Notes: a model not told the origin generated them from the letters alone. 5,943 nucleotides of DNA from Nitrososphaerales archaeon TH526 (GCA_014523665.1 JAATVR010000334.1:1-5943), one strand, 5' to 3'; positions 1 to 5,243 are shown, counted from the first letter of the stretch. Numbers and translations are program-made.

Positions 1-428
1 GTGTGATGGCTCAATAAACGTCTTGAAATTTCCTTGATAATTTCTTCATTTTTTATTGCTTCCCCCTTTCTCCCAGGAGTCTTCATCTGTTGTTGGTTAA
101 CTTGCTTTCTTTCTTCTAGCAACTCGTCATTTCCATAATAAATATTCAGACCACATTGCCGCTTTTTTCGTAATTCGTATGCATATCGTGATCTAAAATC
201 TTCCTCTTCTTCCGTATCTCCAAAATATGTATTAGCTTGAGCTGTAATGGAGTTGAGTGCAGAGATTATTGTTTCATCTATCAATGGTTTCTATAGGAAT
301 GTAAGTAATTATCAATGACATTATCCTTAATTGCATATAACCTTTCTATATTCGTTTGTGAGATCGCTTTCATGCTTTTTCCCGTCTACGTTATCTACCT
401 TACGAGTACAAGGCCTACCCATTGTCAT
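1..428 (-). pseudogene. Frameshifted hypothetical gene, 3' end beyond the left edge
   Basis: I do not recognise this protein. Three minus-strand segments join into one coding frame. The first starts at ATG 428 (or ATG 422) just after an AAGGCAAGGA purine stretch and reads MTMGRPCTRKVDNVDGKK. The second is +1 shifted, about 373-291, with KAISQTNIERLYAIKDN and NYLHSYR. The third returns to the first frame from about 290 to the edge, with KPLIDETIISALNS, then an acidic EEEEDF stretch, YAYELRKKRQCGLNIYY and a Lys/Gln/Glu-rich helical tail. Dropping one A from the A5 run at 376-380 and adding one to the A3 run at 288-290 gives about 140 uninterrupted codons with natural composition. It looks soluble, charged and mostly helical, with no membrane segment. 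The first and third frames are the same, so the two shifts compensate. A TATA-like TATTATATGAT lies at 487-496. It may be a true pseudogene or an intact gene with sequence errors. Coding nature is fairly sure; function is unknown. Confidence 0.6.
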
Positions 429-535
429 TCCTTGCCTTAATCAATGATTGGTCGGTACTATCTGATTCTCACTCCCACCTACCCCATCATATAATACATA
501 CTAGATCCTCAAGCCAATTATTGCTATCTTCGTCT

Positions 536-659
536 TTATTCATCTCCTTCTGGTTCTTCTGTTGGTGGTCCATGAGGATTAGGGGGGATTACCAGGACAT
601 CCTAGAGCTGCACAATTTGTGACATTATCATTCGATTGTTCTTCCGGTATTGGTGCTTC
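536..659 (-). pseudogene. C-terminal remnant of a hypothetical protein, broken in a C6 tract
   Basis: The minus strand reads EAPIPEEQSNDNVTNCAALG, then CPGNPP and a stop at 581-579. Removing one base from the six-C run (G6 on the plus strand, 582-587) lets the frame continue as NPHGPPTEEPEGDE to a TAA at 538-536. The Pro/Glu-rich tail and paired cysteines (NCAALGCPG) have the look of a real protein C-terminus rather than chance translation. Upstream in the same frame are two stop codons, the nearer directly before the first Glu (TAA at 662-660), and no start codon, so only a tail survives. It lies on the same strand as, and about 107 bases upstream of, the frameshifted gene at 1-428. No family assigned. 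Confidence 0.4.
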
Positions 660-819
660 TTAATAATTGATGACTATTTAATTGTGTGAGACAGAATCCT
701 CAGTAATTATATTTATGGAGATGATCCGAGATATTTGCTATAAGTAACAGATTACAAATTTATAGCAGGAGGCTTAATCATATGAATGTCATTTGTCCTG
801 CTTATCAAACAAATTCTTG

Positions 820-932
820 TTACATTGATTTCAGATAGGTTTGTCTGCACGCCTCAGTATTAGCTGTAAAATTGTTAACGAACATTTCAGTATTTGAGTG
901 TAATCGAGAAAATCTCTGAATATTGATGTCAT
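820..932 (-). pseudogene. Possible short coding remnant, minus strand
   Basis: From ATG 932, preceded by AGAAGA, one frame reads MTSIFRDFLDYTQILK. An overlapping frame continues as MFVNNFTANTEACRQTYLKS and ends in TAA at 822-820. Adding one A to the AAA at 885-887 joins them into about 37 residues of plausible amphipathic helix. Farther on, in the same frame as the second segment, pieces such as QEFV and AGQMTF appear between stop codons, as expected if a longer gene has decayed. Each frame alone is only 33-38 codons, so chance is a serious alternative. No family recognised. Confidence 0.25.
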
Positions 933-1043
933 TCTTCTAGTAAAATGGATACTTCTAAGATCGTATAGTTATACTTGATGCGATATGTGAATATTATTAT
1001 TAAATACATACTAACGTAATTAGTAGTAGTAATAGTAGGCTTG

Positions 1044-1052
1044 TATAAATAT
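1044..1052 (+). promoter_or_regulatory. Archaeal TATA box for the winged-helix/beta-helix operon
   Basis: TATAAATAT is centred about 34 bases upstream of the ATG at 1082. Archaeal transcription usually starts about 25 bases after the box centre, which puts the start near 1073 and gives a very short leader of about 8-9 bases. No separate TATA element is obvious before the second gene, so this promoter probably serves both. Confidence 0.6.
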
Positions 1053-1081
1053 CTAGTTTACAAGTTCTGATTGATTCTATT

Positions 1082-1375
1082 ATGAAATACAGAAGTAGAA
1101 CTGAAATTGTTGGCCTCATCTTAGAAGCCGCGAACGGAGGAGGAGCAACCAAGACAAAAATAATGTACAAAGCATTTCTATCATTTGCTCAGCTCCGAGA
1201 ATATCTTACAATGTTACAGGACAATGGACTTATCGAATTTGAAGGTGGACGGCAAACATACAGAACAGCAGAGAAAGGGATGAAATTATTAGAAATTTAT
1301 GAGAAAATGCATGAATTAGCGCCACCGCTTACCTCGACAGCAGAAAACAGATTTGTCAGCATTGGAGGCCACTAA
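1082..1375 (+). CDS. Winged helix-turn-helix DNA-binding protein (HTH_45-like)
   Basis: A 97-residue single-domain transcription regulator, probably dimeric, acting in the cytoplasm on DNA. Helix 1 is about residues 5-17 (SRTEIVGLILEAA). A Gly-rich turn leads to helix 2 (TKTKIMYKA, 23-31), then the recognition helix and following segment (SFAQLREYLTMLQDNGLI, 34-51). The wing is about 52-64 (EFEGGRQTYRTAE), and a C-terminal helix (KGMKLLEIYEKMHEL) could pack as a dimer arm. The order matches the short winged-helix proteins that are abundant in Thaumarchaeota. The start is supported by the TATA box 34 bases upstream. The stop is followed 2 bases later by the beta-helix gene, whose Shine-Dalgarno GGAGG lies inside this gene, so the two are co-transcribed and perhaps translationally coupled. 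Targets cannot be read from sequence; autoregulation of the operon is a reasonable guess. Confidence 0.85.
   Translation: MKYRSRTEIVGLILEAANGGGATKTKIMYKAFLSFAQLREYLTMLQDNGLIEFEGGRQTYRTAEKGMKLLEIYEKMHELAPPLTSTAENRFVSIGGH
1364..1368 (+). promoter_or_regulatory. Shine-Dalgarno for the beta-helix gene, inside the regulator gene
   Basis: GGAGG ends 9 bases before the ATG at 1378, within the last codons of the winged-helix gene. It fixes the start of the downstream gene and shows that this second operon gene uses a leadered, SD-type start, unlike the nearly leaderless first gene. Confidence 0.7.
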
Positions 1376-1377
1376 GA

Positions 1378-2358
1378 ATGAACCAAACAAGTACAACAAT
1401 GAGATCGATAATGTTTGCAATCGTTGCGATGGGAATAGTGTTCTCAGTTAGCGGAATGGTTGTCGGGAATCTAATACAGACAGCTAATGCAACACACCCT
1501 GGACATAAACACAACAATGACAACGATGAACATAGTGACAATAATCCCACAGCTTCTCAGAATGCGGGTGCTGGTCCTGTTAGTGGAAGCAGCAGCGATG
1601 GTGGAGATATTGGGGTCGTCAGTGGCAGCGGTATCGGTAGTTTCGGATCCGATGTGGCAGCACAACAGCTCGCTACTACACAAGCATCATCAACTAATGC
1701 AGCATGTGGACAAGTAGTAAGCGGTGTAGTAAATCTAACTGCAAATCTTAACTGCAGTGGAGATGGTATCATAGTAGGTGGTCCAAACACAGTAATTAAC
1801 ATGAACGGATTCTCAATCACAGGACCTGGACAAGACAGCTCTAAGGTAGCAATAATGGTACCAAATGTTGACAATGTAGTAGTAAATGGACCTGGCTCAC
1901 TCAGCAACTTCCAAGCAGGAGTACTTCTTACTGGAGCAAATGGATTTACAATTAGTTCTGTCATACTATCTAACAACCAGATAGGTACATTTATGACAGG
2001 AGCTGATAACGCACAAGTACAACAAAACATCATACAGGGTAATAGTATAGGTGTAGCATCTCACTCAAGTACAGGTGCTTCTATAGACTCAAACCTTATG
2101 AATGGCAATCTACTGGCAGGAATAACATTTGTCAATACACAACAGTCCAGTGTAGGAATGAATAATGTAGTTGGAAGTCAGAATGGAGTATTTCTAGATG
2201 GACAGAGCAAACAGAATACAATATCTGCAAATAATGTACTTGAGAACGTAATTGACCTTAACAATGCAAATGGATTACCAACAAACATCAATGCAAATCA
2301 GTATGTAGACAACAGCTGTGATACAAGCAATCCAAGTGGACTGTGTATAGGAAAGTAA
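1378..2358 (+). CDS. Secreted right-handed parallel beta-helix protein
   Basis: A 326-residue exported protein. Residues 1-38 form a signal peptide: a polar start with Arg9, a hydrophobic core at about 11-31 (IMFAIVAMGIVFSVSGMVVG), and an Ala-Asn-Ala cleavage site at 36-38. Residues 39-56 are rich in His, Asp and Asn (THPGHKHNND and on), a possible metal-binding or flexible segment. A Gly/Ser-rich linker covers about 62-92. The fold begins near Cys110 and shows regular rungs: 181-202, 203-224, 225-246, 247-269 and 270-291, each 22-23 residues with Gly at or next to the start of the rung and Asn ladders, as in PbH1/NosD-like beta-helices. Cys110/Cys126 and Cys314/Cys323 are likely disulfides. 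I see no catalytic set of a known pectate lyase. Role is probably cell-surface or extracellular binding of carbohydrate or another ligand. The gene ends in tandem TAA codons before a T-rich terminator. Confidence 0.85.
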   Translation: MNQTSTTMRSIMFAIVAMGIVFSVSGMVVGNLIQTANATHPGHKHNNDNDEHSDNNPTASQNAGAGPVSGSSSDGGDIGVVSGSGIGSFGSDVAAQQLATTQASSTNAACGQVVSGVVNLTANLNCSGDGIIVGGPNTVINMNGFSITGPGQDSSKVAIMVPNVDNVVVNGPGSLSNFQAGVLLTGANGFTISSVILSNNQIGTFMTGADNAQVQQNIIQGNSIGVASHSSTGASIDSNLMNGNLLAGITFVNTQQSSVGMNNVVGSQNGVFLDGQSKQNTISANNVLENVIDLNNANGLPTNINANQYVDNSCDTSNPSGLCIGK

Positions 2359-2398
2359 TAAGAAGTAACAGGTAACAGCAAGTAACAATCCGACTCAC

Positions 2399-2410
2399 TT
2401 TTTTTCTTTT
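2399..2410 (+). terminator. T-rich archaeal terminator after the beta-helix gene
   Basis: Seven T, one C, then four T lie about 40 bases after the stop codon of the beta-helix gene, with no strong hairpin. Runs of T without a stem are the usual intrinsic termination signal in archaea. Confidence 0.6.
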
Positions 2411-2440
2411 ACACAAAAATCTGTTAAACTCACCCACTGA

Positions 2441-2565
2441 AAGTATATATTGTGATGAATTATTCTAAAGAAACTTCGTCAAAAGCCGACCGTTGGGCAG
2501 GAATTATTAATACCATGTGCTTAGATCCCAAAAATATTCAACTGTTAACTAAAAATGTACTCTAA
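2441..2565 (+). other. TATA-like element followed by a 36-codon open frame
   Basis: AAGTATATAT (2441-2450) is a good TATA-like element. Five bases on, ATG 2455 opens a 36-codon frame ending at TAA 2563-2565, with segments such as SSKADRWAGIINTMC and NIQLLTKNVL. If the element is a real TATA box, transcription would start near 2470, inside this frame, so the ATG could not be used. The element might instead give a long leader for the gene at 2599. The frame could be a tiny gene, a remnant or chance. Confidence 0.2.
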
Positions 2566-2569
2566 TTCC

Positions 2570-2577
2570 TATTTAGA
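2570..2577 (+). promoter_or_regulatory. Possible TATA box for the PPOX gene
   Basis: TATTTAGA is centred about 25 bases before the ATG at 2599, the distance expected for a leaderless archaeal transcript. The match to the TATA consensus is moderate, and the stronger TATATAT at 2443-2449 is an alternative. Confidence 0.35.
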
Positions 2578-2598
2578 AAGTTAGGCGATATATCTACA

Positions 2599-3060
2599 AT
2601 GACATACATGTCCAAAAATGAAACACAAAAATTTCTTATGCAAGGTACTTTTACGGCGAAACTTACTACAGTCAACAAAGATGGAAGCCCGCATGTTGTT
2701 CCAGTTTGGTTCGTATTAGATGAGCGAAAAAATCGAACAGCTAAGAAAATAGAAGACATCATTTTTACTACATATAAGGATTCAGTTAAGGCAACAAATA
2801 TTCAACGCGATAATAGAGTGAGTATTTGTGTGGATGATCAGACTCCACAGTTTTCGTTTGTAACTATTCATGGTACTGCAAAAATAGTTCGTCAGAAATA
2901 TAACGAACTATTAAAGTGGAATACCAGAATAGCAGAACGATATATGGGTAAGAAGAATGCAAAAGCGTATGGGGAAAGAAATACTGCTGAAGGTGTTGTT
3001 CTCGTACGTGTAAAGCCTACAAAAATAATAGCGGAGAAAGATATAGCTGCATGGGAATGA
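2599..3060 (+). CDS. PPOX-family split-barrel flavin/F420-binding protein
   Basis: A 153-residue cytoplasmic protein of the pyridoxamine 5'-phosphate oxidase-like split-barrel superfamily, closest in pattern to the small Rv1155-type enzymes that use F420 or a flavin. Visible marks: an N-terminal helix and first strand (FLMQGTFTAKLTTVNKDGSP, residues 12-31), the HVVPVWFVLD strand that lines the cofactor pocket (32-41), IIFTTYKDSVKATNIQRDNR (54-73), the strand VSICVDD, and FVTIHGTAKIV (88-98). A helical segment (about 99-125) and a final strand (GVVLVRVKPTKIIAE) complete the fold. Length fits the family. No FMN-specific signature decides between cofactors, and the substrate is unknown. ATG 2599 is chosen because of the box 25 bases upstream; ATG 2608 is possible and would cost only three residues. 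No frame damage, unlike several neighbours. Confidence 0.8.
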   Translation: MTYMSKNETQKFLMQGTFTAKLTTVNKDGSPHVVPVWFVLDERKNRTAKKIEDIIFTTYKDSVKATNIQRDNRVSICVDDQTPQFSFVTIHGTAKIVRQKYNELLKWNTRIAERYMGKKNAKAYGERNTAEGVVLVRVKPTKIIAEKDIAAWE

Positions 3061-3109
3061 TATGATAATTGCTTTAGTAATGTTGAAATTGGCCAATATG
3101 ATGCATCTG

Positions 3110-3118
3110 AAATATAAG
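3110..3118 (+). promoter_or_regulatory. TATA-like box for the cyclophilin-like gene
   Basis: AAATATAAG is centred about 30 bases before ATG 3144, placing a transcript start near 3140, only a few bases before that ATG. This fits a near-leaderless transcript and supports 3144 rather than the TTG at 3203 as the original start. A second AT-rich element, CAATATATAAT at 3129-3139, is too near the ATG for that role. Confidence 0.45.
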
Positions 3119-3143
3119 TTGCCATCGATCAATATATAATGTT

Positions 3144-3559
3144 ATGAAAAAAGCATTGATATCGTATTTCCTGATCTAGATGATAAAATTGTTAGAATAG
3201 AGTTGGATGATTCTATCTCCCCAAAGACTTTCAAAGCAATACTTGACAATTTGCCAGTTGAAGTTAGCATCAACAAGTGGGGAGAAGAGCTCTATACGGA
3301 TCGAACTATAATAGCTGTAGAACAGGAAGACAATGCAAAGACAGAAGTTAATGAATTAGATGTTGCTTACTTGCCTGAAGGAAATGCATTATGTTTATTT
3401 TATGGTCCAACTCCCATTAGTAAAGACGGAAAAATACTGGCGTACTCTCCTGTAAATATAATAGGTAAGATTGTAGGTTCTTCTAATAAGGACGATATTT
3501 TGAACCAGATTAAAGACGGACCAAAAGTAATCATAAGAGAGCCTTCTACTTTACTATAG
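3144..3559 (+). CDS. Cyclophilin-like (TM1367-type) protein with shifted N-terminus
   Basis: A small beta-barrel of the Cyclophil_like family, which shares the cyclophilin fold; biochemical role unclear. Family marks are INKWGEELY, VAYLPEGNALCLFYGPTP, the SPVNIIGKIVG strand and a C-terminal KDGPKVIIRE. The frame open from TTG 3203 gives 118 residues but lacks the first strands that the Thermotoga TM1367 protein has, as I recall it. Reading upstream in the same frame gives KSIDIVFPDLDDKIVRIEL, exactly that missing part, but the only ATG (3144) is one base out of frame across an A6 run at 3147-3152. One extra A would give MKKSIDIVF and a 138-residue protein. So either the true start is TTG 3203 and the protein is shortened, or the A run is miscounted, or slippage on it restores the frame. 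The gene lies downstream of the PPOX gene on the same strand with its own TATA-like box. Confidence 0.75.
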
Positions 3560-3613
3560 CTTAGATATATGACCGGGTAGAGTTATGTAAAACCCTTAAT
3601 ACGATATTTCATT

Positions 3614-3802
3614 ATGCAATTGACTTTGCAATCCAGTATTACCTTGAATAATAGAGTAGAGATTCCACGTCTAGGCTTAGGAGTCTATCAAACACCTCCT
3701 GGAGAACCTACATAGCGTACAGTAAGATATACACTGAATATTGATTATAGACATATAGGTACTGCTCGGCTATACGACAATGAAAGGGATGTCGTGATTT
3801 AA
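3614..3802 (+). pseudogene. Aldo/keto reductase N-terminal pseudogene
   Basis: The frame from ATG 3614 reads ITLNNRVEIPRLGLGVYQTP, then PGEPT, a TAG stop (3713-3715), and in the same frame RTVRYTLNIDYRHIGTARLY, DNERDVVI and a TAA (3800-3802). Intact family members have the pattern GxEIPxLGLGVYQ, TYRAVRxALDxGYRHIDTA and YGNE. This is therefore the first 62 codons of an NAD(P)H-dependent carbonyl reductase that is normally about 270-280 residues. Damage includes the stop in place of the Tyr of TYRAV, Gly in place of the catalytic Asp of HIDTA, and Asp for Gly in YGNE; the catalytic Tyr is still present. The rest of the gene is gone, and the convergent GNAT gene ends 45 bases on. The changes are nonsense and missense, so this is real decay, not a length error in a base run. 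Confidence 0.85.
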
Positions 3803-3847
3803 TTCGATATTGCCAAAGTTAGATTCTTACCTTATCTTTTAAGAACC

Positions 3848-4525
3848 CTATACTTTCAGTTCTTTAATATCAATGACATCGGGCAGGTTAGCACTGGTTT
3901 TGTTAAGTAAATTAACCTTTCTATAGTCATACACATCGGTATATACAGAATCAATGAAAGCAATTATACTCTTTTTTGATATCCTAGTTATATTCTTTGA
4001 AGGTTTGATCATCAGATGCATCTCTTCAGCATTACCATCTACCTGTACCGGTAGTAAGTAATTAACACCTTTCAATACTTTTACTCCAAGCCTAGAATAA
4101 AATTGAATTCTTCTCTCCCTTCTCAGTCGTTCGTATGGATCAGATACATCTTCTTTCGGTACTTCTAATAACATTCCTATATTATCTGGAAGGAGGCGGT
4201 TTAGCTCATTATTTGTGAATTCAAATAGTTTTCCGCCTACACCATGCCGCTGAAAATTTAGTGCAACTGCCATATAATCAAGTAAAGCCATTTTTAGATC
4301 TTCAAAAATATATAGCAATGAGATCCCTATCATAGAGCTATTTTTTATGGCAACATAGAGATGATATTTGTTATCATTTTTGAGCATATCGTAGATATGA
4401 TTTAGATATATCTCAAGATTTTTGGCATTTTCCAATGGGAAAGTTGAAAGGTATATGTTACTAAGTTCTTCAAATTCCTTATGAGTTAAATTCTTAATTT
4501 CCTTTATGATCACGGAAATAACCAT
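3848..4525 (-). CDS. GNAT-family N-acetyltransferase
   Basis: A 225-residue cytoplasmic acyltransferase using acetyl-CoA; acceptor substrate unknown. Strand and helix order fits GNAT: an N-terminal strand and helix (IKEIKNLTHKEFEELSNIYL), then YHLYVAIKNSSMIGISLLYI (54-73), then the core LLDYMAVALNFQRHGVGGKL (81-100). The QRHGVGG loop at 92-98 is the Q/RxxGxG/A pyrophosphate-binding motif. Motif B is RRIQFYSRLGVKVL (138-151), with Tyr143 the likely general acid. The last 40 residues form an extra tail without known role. The start is uncertain. ATG 4525 overlaps the end of the upstream membrane-domain gene by 16 bases. GTG 4513 overlaps it by only four (GTGA, 4513-4510) and would begin at VIIKEIKNL, closer to a usual GNAT start. 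Either way the two genes are co-transcribed and probably translationally coupled. Confidence 0.85.
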   Translation of the reverse strand: MVISVIIKEIKNLTHKEFEELSNIYLSTFPLENAKNLEIYLNHIYDMLKNDNKYHLYVAIKNSSMIGISLLYIFEDLKMALLDYMAVALNFQRHGVGGKLFEFTNNELNRLLPDNIGMLLEVPKEDVSDPYERLRRERRIQFYSRLGVKVLKGVNYLLPVQVDGNAEEMHLMIKPSKNITRISKKSIIAFIDSVYTDVYDYRKVNLLNKTSANLPDVIDIKELKV

Positions 4526-4755
4526 GGCCGTAACAATTTAGTTAATAGAGGCATTATCAAATAAGTCATTAATATGACTGTTATTGTAATAGCAATGACA
4601 AATCTTATAGAATAAGGAATGAACAGCATCTCGGTTACAAAATGGATTTGAGGAACTAGGGTTAGCAATAGAAGAAAGATCACAGGTATAGTAACGATTA
4701 CCATTTTATATCGTGGTGGTGAATTACTGGAATTAGGTCCGAAGGCGTGAACCAA
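4510..4755 (-). pseudogene. Membrane part of a frameshifted ABM monooxygenase-like gene
   Basis: This is the 3' part of the gene whose 5' part lies at 4698-5115. It encodes GPNSSNSPPRYKMVIVTIPV, followed by two hydrophobic helices, about 4704-4645 (VIVTIPVIFLLLLTLV) and 4608-4540 (RFVIAITITVILMTYLIMPL), and ends LRPWLFP. The PPRYKM entry, the MTY-MPLLTKLL stretch and the RPWLFP end are typical of the C-terminal membrane anchor of a known ABM-domain protein type. The apparent first residues MVHAF come from reading the 5' part in the wrong frame. Adding one base near 4739-4744 joins FWFTP of the first part to GPNSSNS here. The stop overlaps the start of the GNAT gene. If the shift is real, the ABM domain loses its membrane anchor; this fragment alone is unlikely to be functional. 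Confidence 0.7.
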
Positions 4756-5115
4756 AACTCAAATCCTATTAATTTTTGTACATCAGGATCTGCCACTACT
4801 AATTCTCTTCCTTTTATTAACCATTCATTTCTTATTTCTAAGTTTTCCCATTTCCTCAGATTATCATAATTATTAAATCCGAAGATGATAACATATTCAG
4901 GTTTAGATTCTTTATCAACTGGCCTAATTATTTCGGTACCCATAGTACCTTCTTGTTTGGACATTTCCTTAGAGATACCTGAAACCCACTCTTCAAATTC
5001 TTTAATTCTATCTTTCTTGGCAATGCGTTTAACAATTACAGTAACTGGTAGAGAACGCTCGTCATTATTCTTATCATTATTATATTCTTTTGGCGTATTT
5101 GTATTTCCATTTCAT
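4698..5115 (-). pseudogene. ABM domain part of the frameshifted monooxygenase-like gene
   Basis: It encodes an antibiotic-biosynthesis-monooxygenase (ABM) type ferredoxin-like domain of the kind found in small heme- or quinone-acting proteins; the actual reaction is unknown. The frame reads RSLPVTVIVKRIAKKDRIKE, FEEWVSGISKEMSKQEGTMG, the strand PEYVIIFGFNN, LRKWENLEIRNEWLIKGREL and GFEFWFTP. The only in-frame ATG is at 4964 (MSKQEG), which would cut off the first strand and helix. Upstream, the frame stays open to 5112 but has no start codon. ATG 5115 is one base out of phase and comes into frame, as MNGNTNTPKEYNND, if AAA at 5110-5112 is shortened by one. At the 3' end the frame runs out of the domain into IPVIHHHDIKW and a stop at 4700-4698, instead of the membrane part in the -1 frame. 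Two single-base shifts therefore split one gene of about 200 codons. It is upstream of, and overlaps, the GNAT gene. Confidence 0.75.
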
Positions 5116-5243
5116 TAAAATAAATAGTCTTCTAACGGACAATCGATAGAGTAGTAGACAAGATTGTCAATAACAGAAAAATGGAATAACAAAGAAAGGG
5201 CTTATGACTTCATTCATATTAGGTACAATAGGTAATCAAAATA
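5116..5243 (-). terminator. Gene spacer with pyrimidine-rich terminator-like tract
   Basis: Between the gene ending at 5244 and the ABM gene starting at 5115, the minus strand carries CCCTTTCTTT (5200-5191) and CATTTTTCTG (5183-5174). These T-rich runs could end transcription of the upstream gene. TATTTATTTT (5126-5117) is promoter-like but lies almost on the ATG at 5115, too near for a normal TATA box. Confidence 0.35.

Larger units (their letters stand above)
660..1081. other. Mostly non-coding stretch upstream of the regulator operon
   Basis: AT-rich DNA with no intact gene on either strand. It holds the weak minus-strand remnant at 820-932, a short TAG/TAA trinucleotide run at about 1020-1038, and the TATA element for the gene at 1082. 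An AGGAGG at 767-772 sits 9 bases before an ATG at 782, but that frame closes after 18 codons. No tRNA, inverted repeat or array was seen. Confidence 0.5.

Noticed and set aside
422..622. A 66-codon plus-strand frame rich in Ser, Leu and Phe
   Set aside because: It is antisense to the minus-strand coding remnants at 536-659 and the start of the gene at 1-428, begins with TTG and shows no ribosome-binding site or recognisable fold.
767..837. AGGAGG 9 bases before ATG 782 on the plus strand
   Set aside because: The frame closes after 18 codons with no recognisable peptide, and the site lies opposite a possible minus-strand remnant; probably chance.
1020..1040. Short TAG/TAA trinucleotide run before the regulator promoter
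   Set aside because: Too short and imperfect to call a microsatellite or operator; AT-rich promoter DNA often looks like this.
1356..2033. Several open frames of 64-158 codons antisense to or out of phase with the beta-helix gene
   Set aside because: The plus-strand gene has a signal peptide, regular rungs and a Shine-Dalgarno. The other frames are its shadows, with repetitive Pro/Leu/Ser or Thr/Val composition.
2892..3132. Two minus-strand open frames overlapping the end of the PPOX gene
   Set aside because: They are antisense to conserved PPOX strands, have atypical aromatic-rich composition and no start signals.
3803..3847. Possible continuation of the aldo/keto reductase remnant after the TAA (FDIAKVRFLPYLLRTL)
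   Set aside because: It does not match the next conserved part of the family and runs straight into the convergent GNAT gene.
4885..5118. A 77-codon plus-strand frame, partly hydrophobic
   Set aside because: It is antisense to the ABM domain, whose conserved pattern is on the minus strand.
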